A stretch of 64,000 nucleotides of DNA from Bemisia tabaci (Eukaryota > Arthropoda > Insecta > Hemiptera > Aleyrodidae), in contig NC_092801.1 in NCBI RefSeq assembly GCF_918797505.1, positions 27,186,477-27,250,476 of the forward strand, read 5' to 3'. Positions within the stretch are counted from its first letter, which is position 1. Every line of letters begins with the position of its first letter. The translations under genes were made by a program, and so were the position numbers. Positions 44,131-53,542 of this stretch are shown one piece after another. Below the pieces are notes generated by a model. That model was not told the origin of the DNA. It saw only the letters and a list, made by a program, of their open reading frames with translations, and searched no databases.

Positions 44131-44386
44131 AATTGGACTGAGTTAAGCAGAAAGGAACCAACCCACATTTTGGAAAAAATTGAGTTATGAGTGGTTTTGA
44201 ACTCAACCACTTCTCTACTATCTATCGCCAAAAATTCAAAGTTTTTGTTGGAGCAAATTTTGCAGAAATTGAACTTGAAGATTAACTTTTACATTGAGTC
44301 TTATGCAGGAGCTAAACTTTAAGCCTCTTTTTCTCGGTTCGATCCCGATGTGGCTTGGTTCCTTTCTGTTTAACTCCGTCCAATTA
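44131..44386. mobile_element. Family L element, complete copy
   Basis: AATTGGACTGAGTTAAGCAG is mirrored by TTTAACTCCGTCCAATT. Inside, AAAGGAACCAACCCACATTT pairs with GATGTGGCTTGGTTCCTTT. Confidence 0.8.
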
Positions 44387-45324
44387 ATACTATAAAAGAA
44401 ATTAAGATTAAAGGAGTACCCAGAGGAACTAAATGAGGAACTAAATTCCGCGATCCCACTGTGCGGCGGTGGCTCCGTGGCGAGGGGCCATCGGATTCAG
44501 TCGTCGTATTATCAAAAAGAGCACATGTCCATTTTCAGATGAACCGCAGGCTAAGTAGGAGTATCAGGGTTTTAGGGGTCAACTGAAAATGTACGTGCTC
44601 CATTCTTAAAAACAACTACTTCGGCGGGAACACGCGCCCACCTCCCGCGATTTGCTAACCGATTCGTTTCCATTTCCGCACTCCCTGACCCTTCCCCCCC
44701 CTCCCGTGGTTTTTTCCACCGATTTTTCCGCCGCAGTTCGGAGTGTCGTGCGGGAAAATCGTTTTCCCACTCTGAGGCTTCGTTACCCGGGGAAGTGCAA
44801 ATGGTTCGCACGGTTCGTGCTTGAATTCTATATCATCCATTCCTTGTTTACTACCGCTCAGAAAACTGGTGTTTTTATCTATAGACATGTCGCCGGCAAT
44901 TTGTAAGCGGTTCAAATGTTGTTTCAGTAAATCGCAATAATGCGCATCGGCATGATGCAATTTTTAAGGGTTATGGTCTTCAAAAGTATGAGCTCGGCTT
45001 GAAGCGCCTTCATTTTTCGTGATACTCCACGCTTTGTGACGATGTTAGTTTAGTTGCCTGTGCGATCTTAACCCGACTAATGTCACGGAGTTCACTGCAC
45101 GCTCTCCTGAGTGTACATATTTCTGTCATATTTTTAAGTATGGAAAAGTGTCTATTCACATTACAGGCAACATAATCAGCACTCTAATCTTGTTCTTTTC
45201 TTTTTGAATCATACGATTTTCCATATTTTTTCACTACTGGCTTGCAAATTGCCGGCGATTGCCAATTGCCTGCGACAGAAATAAGGATTTCTAAGGTGTC
45301 CAAGTATTGTCACCCATACCATAA
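44387..45324. other. Unassigned stretch
   Basis: It has a GC-rich patch at about 44610-44760, then AT-rich DNA. ORFs on both strands (44572-44960) overlap and show no domain. Confidence 0.4.
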
Positions 45325-45601
45325 GTCATACAGCAGACTAATTGTTGAAATTGATAGACAAAGCTATATACAAAGAAGACGTAGGGAGTATGGAGCGGTC
45401 CTATTGGTTGAAATGGGTGGTTCTTATAGACTAAGGGGGTAAATGATGGACTAATCATATGGTCTTTCATCGTTTGCCATTAGCTAGTCTATTACCTACC
45501 TTCTCAGTCCATTGCAACCAATCGCTTCCCCCAATAAGATCCAGCCATATCCCTTTTGTCTCCTTTGTGTATAACTTTGTCTACCAATTTCAACAGCCTG
45601 A
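45325..45601. mobile_element. Family K element, complete copy
   Basis: GACTAATTGTTGAAATTGAT with AGACAAAGC at the left is mirrored by AACTTTGTCTACCAATTTCA at the right. TCCTATTGGTTGAAATGGGT pairs with its counterpart CAACCAATCGC further in. Confidence 0.8.
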
Positions 45602-46309
45602 AGTTACGTCTTCGCGTATTGATGGCACAGACTCAACGGTACATGAAAAGGCGGTTTAATTTCAACATTCTTGACTTCTTAAGGCGTTTTGTAAATCCTT
45701 TTTACTCCCAAATCGTAGTTTCCCACGCGAAGAAGCGTAACTCCATTCCAAGGTTGCATAATTGACCCGATAAATTTAATTTATAACGAGAACATCGCTG
45801 CATTTGCATCTGGTCAAAATTCTGCTGATTTTCTCATGCGTTCAGAGTAAAAATCAGTGAATATTTTTCATTTGAAAGCTTCCAACAATTTCAAAGTAAA
45901 ATACAATTTTCCAGCTGCAATATTGCAACATTGAAATGCAGTTACGTTCTTTTATCTGCTGGGGAACGTCAAAATGTCTCCAAAAAATCCCTAAATATGC
46001 TTGATTTTGATTTTCTGTCGTGTACATGGTTGCCCCATATGAAACATGTATATAAATGTATTCGTTATTTTTGTTGACAGGATATGTAGCCTGAGCAGAG
46101 CTTTGCCTTAAGGTCAAGGACTCTTATGGCATCATGGCGACGACCTCTCTGAGGCAACATCACCAGCCCCTGAAAACCCTGAATAGGGGTACCAATTTCA
46201 TCTATACAAATCGCTCTGCAATTATTGGTGAGCTTATTTTTGAAAAGTATATATTTCGCGTACTAACAGCAATCGCCGGCTAACTATTAGCGGCGTGAGC
46301 CTGTGTCAC
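45602..46309. other. Unassigned stretch
   Basis: AT-rich with short ORFs only. No repeat copies noted. Confidence 0.4.
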
Positions 46310-46462
46310 ACTGGAAGTCGAAAAACATAAATAAATTTGTGAAAAGAGGGGTCAAAGTTTATTTCATACACCGAGCCTTATGCAGGAATAACAACTCAAA
46401 CCTCTTTTTCTTAGTTTCAACTTAATGTGGGTTGGTTCCTTTCTGATGAACTCCGTCAAATT
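46310..46462. repeat. Family L partial copy
   Basis: AACTCAAACCTCTTTTTCTT, AACTTAATGTGGGTTGGTTC and CTGATGAACTCCGTCAAATT match the right half of L at 9492. Confidence 0.75.
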
Positions 46463-46592
46463 ACGGAATAATTTAACTGATTAATTTTGGCCCTAGGAGA
46501 GCGAGGCGATGCTACGATAAACCCAGCCAGCAGCCAGTGATTAGCTATCAATGTTTTTCCATTTGAAGCTAGGGTAAAAAATCGATTATATA

Positions 46593-47548
46593 CAGGGTGT
46601 CCCAGGATTAAGTACGAATACTGAAGGAGTCGATTCTTTGGGTCAAAAAAAGACATTTCTGTGATGTAACTTTTTCTTTAAACACGCTTTTCCTGGGGGC
46701 CCCATTATCCCCCAATTATATTATCATTCCCTATTAGTATCCCTATATTATCTCGAAAACGATGAGTCCTAGCAAAAAAATACATATCATCTCAATATTC
46801 TTCAACGCAAAATCTATAGTGGTGCCATCAAAAATCAATTTTTGTCGCTAGAAACATTGAGTTGGGCCTTTTTTAGGTTTGATACCCCTCCTAAACCCTC
46901 CTTCAAAATGAGTCAAATAAACATTGTAAAACCCATTTGCACGTATAAAAATTAGTTAAATTGCGGACGCGTTTCGCAATTTAACTAATTTTACGTGCAA
47001 GTGAGTTTTACAATTTTGATTTGATCAATTATGTTGTGCGGGTCTCCAAACGAATCTTGACTCAAAATGCGTTTTTCCTTGTTCGGAGAACAAAAGTAAA
47101 AAGAGCGCTAAACATGACTCCCAGTTACCACTTTTCATTAATATTGGTTGATAAACATTGTCACGGTGTTAAAAAGACGAATATTTTTTTCCAACTTTGG
47201 GGACCGCACAGTGGATCGAACCAATCAAAGGGGTCGGACATGAAATTTTTGACTTCAACTGCAAATTTTGATGTTTATTTCGTCACATTTAGGATTTCAA
47301 GGGGTGAACAAGACGAAAATTTTGCGAGGAAACCAATGGAGCCACGTCTGGAAGCTCAAAGTTTTGTATCAACGGAGTTTTAAGCTTCTAAAGTTTGCAA
47401 AGTTTGTCCGACTTCGTGACTCGATCCAACGTGGGCGGTGGCCCCCAGAGAAAGCGTTTTTGGAAACAAAGTTTTACCTCGAAAAAGTCTTTTTTTGACC
47501 CAAGGAATCGACTCCTTCAATATTCGTACTTAATCCTGGGGCATCCTG
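46593..47548. mobile_element. Element AA, CAGGGTGTCCCAGGATTAAG ends, with nested H
   Basis: CAGGGTGTCCCAGGATTAAG at the left is mirrored by CTTAATCCTGGGGCATCCTG at the right, with TATA on both sides. Arms of about 110 bp pair (AAGGAGTCGATTCTTTGGGT against ACCCAAGGAATCGACTCCTT). Inside are a hairpin (46927-47009, CACGTATAAAAATTAGTTAA type) and a family H copy. The whole sits in a broken family F unit. Confidence 0.8.
47204..47437 (-). mobile_element. Family H element nested in AA
   Basis: CCGCACAGTGGATCGAACCA is mirrored by GTGACTCGATCCAACGTGGG. It is reversed relative to the 28066 copy. Confidence 0.8.
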
Positions 47549-47731
47549 TATACGCTCGTCTCCAACGCCCCTCAAATCAATCGTTTTCCATACGTTTGAA
47601 TGGCAGACCAATCGATTCCACCGACAAAGCACGACCTGCCATTGAGCTCGGCTCGGGCTAATCCTGGACTTTACGGCCTGCACGAAACGATAAACCCGCC
47701 AATGAGCCGATGAAATTCGCACTTCTACACA

Positions 47732-47897
47732 GCCGCACAATAGATTGAGTCAATGGGAGAGATTGGACAAAATTTGGAAATTTTAAACGCTTATAACTCC
47801 GTTTATACAAAACTTTGAGGTTCTATAGGTGGTTCCATTTGTTTCCTCGTGAAATTTTCTTCTACTAACACCCCTGGAATTTTAAAATGTGACGAGT
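47732..47897 (+). repeat. Family H left part
   Basis: GCCGCACAATAGATTGAGTC, then GGACAAAATTTGGAAATTTT and CCTCGTGAAATTTTCTTCTA match the 28066 copy before it stops. Confidence 0.7.
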
Positions 47898-47968
47898 GGA
47901 CTCCTCCTGACTGGTTTTCCTCGGAGCGGGATGTGAAAATTAACGCCGACAGACACTGTCGATTTTTT

Positions 47969-48325
47969 GTTTCGCCGCATCCAACTTTTCTACTCCTGCG
48001 TTAAAGTCTCCCAGTCAGCGGAAAAAAAAGTTCTCCCTCATTTTTTTGGGTATGCGGTTTCACCCACTTGAAAGTCGAAATAGTTGTATCACGCCTCACG
48101 CGTTTCGTCCCATCCAACTTTCCTACTCCTGCGTTAAGGTCTCTGGGTCAGCGGGGAAAAAGTTCTCCTTCAGTTTGTAGATATGCAATTTTACATACTT
48201 GAAAGGTGAAATAGTTGTATCACCCGTTTCGCGCCGTCCAACTTTTCTACTCCTGCGTTAGGGTCTCCGAGTCAACGGTAAACAGACCAAAAGTTCCTCT
48301 TCATTTGTGCGTATATGCGAGGAAA
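47969..48325. repeat. Three tandem units of 124-133 bp
   Basis: Units start GTTTCGCCGCATCCAACTTT (47969), GTTTCGTCCCATCCAACTTT (48102) and GTTTCGCGCCGTCCAACTTT (48226). Each holds CTACTCCTGCGTTA, TCAGCGG-type words, AAAGTTCTCC and GAAATAGTTGTATCAC in the linker. Confidence 0.8.
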
Positions 48326-48828
48326 TTTTGTTTGCTTTTTAATTGTGACTGGATTTGTAAAAAGGGACCTCATCTTTCGGAAGAAATGTATCTTTAAGTT
48401 TCTGCGAAAACTTGACCACAGTTTTCTACAACCGAAGAATTTTTGTCCTGAAACTTCCGGACTTGTATCTTCTTCGATTATCAAGCTTTCAGGGTCAAAC
48501 TTGCGCCGAAATTTCCAGATTTTCCTCCTCCACAAATAGATAAAGAAAATTCTCTGCTGGAGAACAAGACCCTTTTATTCGAGAAATTATTGAAACTTCA
48601 ACGTGGATAGTGCGAAAACGATAGCTCGTAGAAAATTGGCGCAATGATCACTTTTGCTCAGCATCCATAGACGAGTTAAATGCAATAAAAAAATTAAAAA
48701 TCGACCATGGCACACATCCCTATGAGAGGTTTGCGGGGTCCTTTGTGGACTATTTCTTTATTCGACTATGGATATAGGGATTTCATTAATTGCGCCTCAC
48801 CATAAGATTCGATCAGTGGCGTGGCGTG
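48326..48828. other. Unassigned stretch
   Basis: No gene or repeat recognised, apart from the beginning of a broken F unit near 48811. Confidence 0.4.
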
Positions 48829-49349
48829 CACTGGAAAAAAAAAACACATTGGATCTAGAGTCCAGCGGGGCGATTATTGAAATGTTTTGTTTGTCGGATC
48901 GACATAGATGACATGGGTTAAAAGGCGGAGCGTGATTGGTCGGCTATGTCTTATCGCTGCTTTGTCGTGCCTTTGTCAGGTGGAATGATCGACAAGCTAA
49001 CGGCACCTCTTAAGTTTCCGACAGTATGTCGATCATTCCACCTGACAAAGGCACGATAAAGCAGCGATAAGACATAGCCGACCAATCACGCTCCGCGATT
49101 TAACCTATGTCATCTATGTCGATCCGACAAACAAAATATTTCAATAATCGCCCCGCTGACTCTTAAAAACATCGACAAGAAAAAATACTCTTGATTCGAT
49201 CAGATTTAAGCTTAAATCAAGAACCAAGCCTCTTAATTTGAGCGGATTACCTTTTGATTCAAGCAAAAATCCGATTGAATCAAGAGTATTTTTTCTTGTC
49301 AATGTTTTCAAGAGTCTGGACTCTGGATCCAATGTGTTTTTTTCCAGTG
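48829..49349. mobile_element. Family C hairpin MITE, copy 5, split by palindrome V
   Basis: CACTGGAAAAAAAAAACACA and TAGAGTCC at the left, GACTCTTAAAAACATCGACA after the guest, and TTTTTTTCCAGTG at the right. The element itself lies in a family F unit (GTGGCGTGGCGTG / CGCTTCGCGGTGTATCG). Confidence 0.85.
48864..49159. mobile_element. 296-bp palindrome V with ~130-bp arms
   Basis: AGCGGGGCGATTATTGAAAT is mirrored by ATTTCAATAATCGCCCCGCT, and the arms stay nearly identical to the centre (GTCAGGTGGAATGATCGACA against TGTCGATCATTCCACCTGAC), leaving a loop of about 30 bases. It is a recent insertion by arm identity. Confidence 0.88.
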
Positions 49350-49351
49350 CG

Positions 49352-49492
49352 CTTCGCGGTGTATCGATTGAACCGCCATTTAAACCTATGGAAAAAGATC
49401 GATAGGCAGGTTGTTCGCAACGAACACCTTAGTAATCGATTCTTTACCATAGCTTCAAATGGGAAACCATCGATAATCGATCATTCACACCT
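49352..49492 (+). repeat. Family F unit (right part)
   Basis: GGTGTATCGATTGAACCGCC, AGTAATCGATTCTTTACCAT and CATCGATAATCGATCATTC match the other F units. Confidence 0.75.
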
Positions 49493-49892
49493 CACCACTA
49501 GTTTCGATCAAATCACGATTTGACGATTGACCTATCGAACCGCGGATACTCCTTCCGACCGCGTGCGAAACGCGGCGTTCCCTTTCGGGATGTTCGAAAG
49601 TAGGTTCGCATCTCGCGACGGGACGGGCGGTGTTATGGCGGGCCTCCCACTCGCGTGTCATAACGGAGGGCTGCATGCGGTCGATGGCTGATTGCCGATT
49701 CCTGATTGCTGATTATCGCGGCTGATCGCCAGGTAGTACACGCGCCCCAGGTGGGTGTCGGTGTATCGCCGATCCGACCCACCTCGGAACCACACCGTGC
49801 GGCTAGGGCTCGGTTCGGTTCGTGCTGGAGCGGATAGTGTCAAGAAAAGGCTATTAGATTTTTTTCTTCCTTTTTTTCCACGGAAGGTGGGG
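49493..49892. other. Unassigned GC-moderate stretch
   Basis: It has short TGATTGCCGATTCCTGATTG-type repeats near 49686. No gene recognised. Confidence 0.4.
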
Positions 49893-50147
49893 TATATAGA
49901 CCAAATTCAATAGTGGTTCGATGGATCGTTGGGTGCAGAACAATAGAACATAACCTCAAACAAAATTTTCAGGATTTAAGTTGGAAAAGCTGATGATGAG
50001 CAAATTCCTACCAAGTTCACTTTTCATTGGCATTTGGCACTCAAAAGAATAGAAAATCTATCCAAAAACCCGGGAAAATTCCTGTGACATCAGCTTTCTT
50101 AGTTCTTTCGACGCAAGCAATAAAAAAAAAATTGTGTAACACCCATT

Positions 50148-50376
50148 CACCGGAAAAAAAACACATTGGATTTAGAGTCCAGACTCTTGAAAACATCGAC
50201 AAAAAAAAATACTATTGATTCAATCAGATTTTTGCTTAAATCAAAAGGAAATCCGCTCAAATTAAGAGGCTTGGTTCTTGATTTAAGCAAAAATCCGATT
50301 GAATCAAGAGATTTTTTCTTGTCGATGTTTTTAAGAGTCTGGGCTCTAGATCCAATGTGTTTTTTTTTTTCCAGTG
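50148..50376. mobile_element. Family C hairpin MITE, copy 6
   Basis: CACCGGAAAAAAAACACATT is mirrored by CAATGTGTTTTTTTTTTTCC and AGTG. It is complete, 229 bp. Confidence 0.85.
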
Positions 50377-50620
50377 TGGTGTATGTAGACCGAATTTGAT
50401 AGTGGTTCGATGTATCGTTTGGTTCGAAACAATAGAACATAACCCCAAACGAAAATTTCAGGATTTAAGTTGGAAAAGCTGATAATGAGAAAATTCCTAC
50501 CAAGTTCACTTTTCATTGGCATTTGGCACTCAGAAGAATAGAAAATCTATATAAAAACCCGGGAAAATTCCTGTGACATCAGGGCTCTTAGTTCTTTCGA
50601 CACAAGCAATAAAAAAATTG

Positions 50621-50788
50621 CACTGGAAAAAAAAATTGGATCTAGATTCCAGACTCTTGAAAACATTGACAAGAAAAAATACTCTTGATTTAAGCTATTT
50701 GTAGATCCTGATTGAATCAAGAGTACTTTTTCTTGTCGATGTTTTTAAGAGTCTGGACTCTAGATCCAATGTGTTTATTTTTCTAGTG
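50621..50788. mobile_element. Family C hairpin MITE, copy 7, centre deleted
   Basis: CACTGGAAAAAAAAATTGGA is mirrored by CTCTAGATCCAATGTG and TTTCTAGTG. The length is 168 bp against about 228 in other copies, with most of the middle gone. Confidence 0.85.
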
Positions 50789-50808
50789 AGTGTAACACCC
50801 ATTTAGCG

Positions 50809-51242
50809 GAAGGGTGAAGAGGAAGATCTTGCAAGAAGTGTCAACTTCCCGCGCGAACACGGGAATCCGACCCCATCCTGGAACCTGCACCCGCGAGGGG
50901 AGCAGGAATTGCGACACTTGGTGATTTCAGAGATTCTTCCTTCCGGAGCGGCGGGGTGAGGGGGCAGGGTGTCCTCGCAGGGCCTCAAGGACGGAGGAAG
51001 GGGAACTACTACGCGCTACAACCGGAAGGACGGGTTAGTTCCGATGGGCACACAATATTCGGGCTTACTCGAGAGGGATACACCCCTCCCCCCCCCCCCC
51101 CCCCCCGCTCCCGCTCCAAGGGGGGCGTCGGAAGTGACCAGATGACCGGATTCACGGACCCGCGAACCTCGACGTGCGTGCTTGCGCCACGCTCGCCGGC
51201 GTTGCCAGACTGTGACCTAATCGAGGGTACCTCAATAAGAAC
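50809..51242. other. GC-rich stretch with a C run
   Basis: A C run lies near 51090. ORFs of proline- or glycine-rich composition on both strands reflect it. No gene recognised. Confidence 0.4.
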
Positions 51243-51721
51243 GGAGGGTATGGATTCGATCGACATGAATGGATCGATAAATGAAAGCGTTGGTCGATCG
51301 ACAAATTATTGAAAAACCGGTCGAGATCCGATCGACATGCATGGATCGAAAAATGAAAACGTGAGTCGATCGACACCGATTCGATCGGCAAATTATTGAA
51401 AAACCGGTGTCGATTCGATCGACATGAATGGATCGAAAAATGAAAACGTGAGTCGATCGACGTGAATCGTTCGACACAGATTCCGTCGACAAAATGCGAT
51501 CGATTTACGGGCTTGTCGATCGATTCACGGGTTTGTCGATCCACTCACGGGTTTGTCGGTCGATTCACGGTTGTCGATCGATTCACGTTTTCATTTTTCG
51601 ATCCATTCATGTCGATTGAATCGACACCGGTTTTATTTAATAATCTATCCATCGAATCGGCATCGATCGATTCACGTTTTCATTTTTCGATCGATTCATG
51701 TCGATCGAATCCATACCCTCC
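51243..51721. repeat. TCGATCGA-rich inverted array
   Basis: GGAGGGTATGGATTCGATCG at the left is mirrored by CGATCGAATCCATACCCTCC at the right. Between them GATCGACATGAATGGATCGA and ATGAAAACGTGAGTCGATCG recur several times on the left and in reverse on the right. The repeated Ile/Arg/Ser/Asp-rich ORFs on both strands come from this. Confidence 0.82.
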
Positions 51722-52029
51722 AATAAGAACACACACACAATGATGGTACCTCATCTGTGTACAAGAGGAACAAGCAGTTCCAACGCCCAAGCGTTGAAGG
51801 GCGCTTCTTTGTCAAAGCATATTATTACCAACTTATGTACCCGAAGACTGACGAAGCTGGAATTTAAAGTGGGATTCTTTTACCGCAAAACCTTCAAAAC
51901 TTCAGATCGACCGCGAAGTCCTGAAACTTTCCACAAGCATTTTGTGATGAATTTTAGTCAGTGGTGAATGGAAACATAAAGGATTCACTGTAAATCAGAC
52001 GACGGGAAAGAGCGGCGGAACCTCTAAAG
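51722..52029. other. Unassigned stretch before the CpG-rich segment
   Basis: No repeat or exon recognised. It could hold promoter or 5' UTR sequence of the FAM110 gene but shows nothing specific. Confidence 0.35.
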
Positions 52030-52250
52030 CTGGTGCGTCAACGCGATCTAGCGGACAGCGGCGTCGCGATGCCGCGAGGTAGGGCGCGCAGGTCGCGGGG
52101 CCGCGTGAAGAGGAGTTCAGCAATGGGGAGGGGAAGCGCGGGTCGCGGGGAAGAGAGGGACCGGCCGGCCGGCGGTGACATCGGCGCTGGCTGGACCCAT
52201 ATTCACGGCGTGAACGCAGGCAGCGCTAATGTCTCCGCTAACTGGAGTTG
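52030..52250 (+). promoter_or_regulatory. CpG-rich stretch, possible FAM110 promoter/5' UTR
   Basis: This is a compact GC- and CpG-rich segment (many GCGCG and CCGCGG-like words) in otherwise AT-rich repeat DNA, about 1.1 kb upstream of the first certain exon. It contains the candidate micro-exon ATG. I infer a promoter from composition and position only; no initiator or TATA was assigned. Confidence 0.3.
52069..52078 (+). CDS. Candidate first coding micro-exon of the FAM110 gene
   Basis: ATG CCG CGA G is followed by a donor (GTAGGG), and its phase fits the first certain exon exactly, giving M-P-R-A-K-R-K-S-A-V. It lies in a CpG-rich stretch that could be the promoter and 5' UTR. The only support is phase, a donor and location. 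Vertebrate family members have about 30-40 residues before this point, so a longer N-terminal exon elsewhere, or another ATG such as that at about 52123, is also possible. Confidence 0.22.
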
Positions 52251-52868
52251 GGGGTCCTTATTCATTCTCTTGGTCCATGACATAACCTTAAACCTTCCGC
52301 TCAATGCCGCAAACAGCTGACGTGTCGATGCTGCGCCAAGAAAATGAACCAATCACAAAGTAGCACAGTAATACGTCACTAAAATGAAGAGATCACGTGA
52401 CTGTTCGTAATATTTTCAAATCGATCTGAAAGTACTGCCTCGGATATAAGTATTTAAAGCATAAGGAGGCCCTAAAATACTTTAACCAGGTAAAACGTCC
52501 GTGCGAGATTGTTATGCTTAAAAGCAAAACATTTCACGAAAACTTTTACGAATACCAGATGCAGAAAAAAATCCAATTTTTCCCGGGTGTACCAGAATGG
52601 CGTCATTACCCATAAGGCAAAAGGGCATGTAGTATAGTACATGTTACATCGGGGGAGTCGAACGGTTGGAAAGGGCGCATCTGGTACCCAGAAGCGCCCA
52701 AAAAGGATGTTTCAATCCCTCCACGTAATCGGCGGCGATTTCATCAGGATTTCCCAAAATAAAAAACACCAAACACACTGTAATAGCGCCATAGCGCCTT
52801 TTTGTGAAATTTGCCATTGGAATCAGTTATCGATTCGCAAATCCCTGTCCCAATTTACATAACCCCCG

Positions 52869-53186
52869 TTTGTTTACTTACGACCGTAAACGCACCGTAT
52901 CCAGTCTATTTTTCGCGGCCAATGGGAAACCGGCACGAAAATGGTCTTACTCTGTTTATTTTCTTTTTCTTTCTTTCTTTTCCCCCCTTTCTTCTCTTTT
53001 TTTCTTTTCTTTCTTTCTTTCTTTCTTTCTTTTTTCCATTTTTCTTTTCTTCTATTTTCTTCTTTTTTCTTCTTTTCCCCCTTTTTTCCATTTTTCCCCG
53101 TGATTCCGTTTGTTTACTTACGACCGTAAGCGCACCGCACCCAGTCTATTTTTCGCGGCCATTGGAAAACCGGCCACAAAATGGTC
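52869..53186. repeat. Duplicated ~80-bp module flanking a pyrimidine tract
   Basis: The segment at 52869-52948 (GTTTGTTTACTTACGACCGT, then CGCGGCCAATGGG...) is repeated in direct orientation at 53108-53186 with few changes. Each copy holds a CCAAT-type motif (CCAATGG, or CCATTGG in the second copy). Between them, 52963-53097 is an almost pure C/T tract (TTTCTTTC-like). The second copy is followed by TATATAAG at 53197. It is either a duplicated promoter module or a repeat remnant. Confidence 0.6.
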
Positions 53187-53196
53187 ATTCTGTGTC

Positions 53197-53204
53197 TATA
53201 TAAG
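53197..53204 (+). promoter_or_regulatory. TATATAAG box downstream of the duplicated module
   Basis: A consensus TATA sequence lies about 40 bp after an inverted CCAAT motif and about 120 bp before FAM110 exon a. A start about 30 bp downstream would leave no in-frame ATG before exon a, so it could drive only a transcript starting translation later, or be unrelated to the gene. Low confidence. Confidence 0.25.
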
Positions 53205-53320
53205 TACCCCATCATTACTATCCCATGAAATTCTCCTGCGTTACGAGTGTGAACTGTGCTTTACTCGAGCTTTCTCGAACTTCTTGGGTCTAACTCCAAA
53301 CGTGTGTTGTTGTGTTGCAG

Positions 53321-53449
53321 CGAAGCGGAAGAGTGCGGTGGAGCTTTTGCAGGAGACAAAGGCACTCTACGTCAAGTCGGAAACGGTGCTCGACCGGAAG
53401 CAGGAGTTGCGGAGCAGCGGCCATTTCACCCACGCACCCTCTTTCAAAT
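53321..53449 (+). CDS. FAM110 exon a: N-terminal conserved block
   Basis: The acceptor is a pyrimidine-poor GTTGTGTTGCAG ending at 53320, and the donor is GTAAGA at 53450. The exon opens with two bases of a split codon and closes with one base (T). It encodes KRKSAVELLQETKALYVKSE and then a VLDRKQEL stretch, matching the family's N-terminal block (in human paralogues R-K-P-S-A-V-E-R-L-E, then K-Y-V-K-S). The basic start and the regular hydrophobic spacing suggest a helix. The frame is open upstream of 53321 but has no usable ATG near, so I take 53321 as a real splice acceptor. Confidence 0.85.
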
Positions 53450-53542
53450 GTAAGACATTTTGCATCTCGCACGACTCCTCCTCGCACACCCTCCTCCCTT
53501 CGTGCAAAAATGCCCCACCCTCATGGACGAGCATCATCTGGC

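Larger units (their letters stand above)
49893..50808. repeat. Tandem duplication of a family I fragment, each copy hit by a C element
   Basis: GTATATAGACCAAATTCAAT (49893) through AGCAATAAAAAAAAAATTG and TGTAACACCCATTCAC is repeated as GTATGTAGACCGAATTTGAT (50386) through AGCAATAAAAAAATTG. The second copy's matching tail, GTGTAACACCCATTTAGC, is displaced beyond a C insertion. Confidence 0.75.

Noticed and set aside
51152..51743. Repetitive ORFs on both strands with DRIDTGFSI-like and RSTHVFIF-like repeats
   Set aside because: Equally repetitive on both strands because the underlying DNA is an inverted array of TCGATCGA units.
52811..53203. Phe/Ser-rich and, on the other strand, Lys-rich ORFs
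   Set aside because: Produced by the C/T tract at 52963-53097; composition only.
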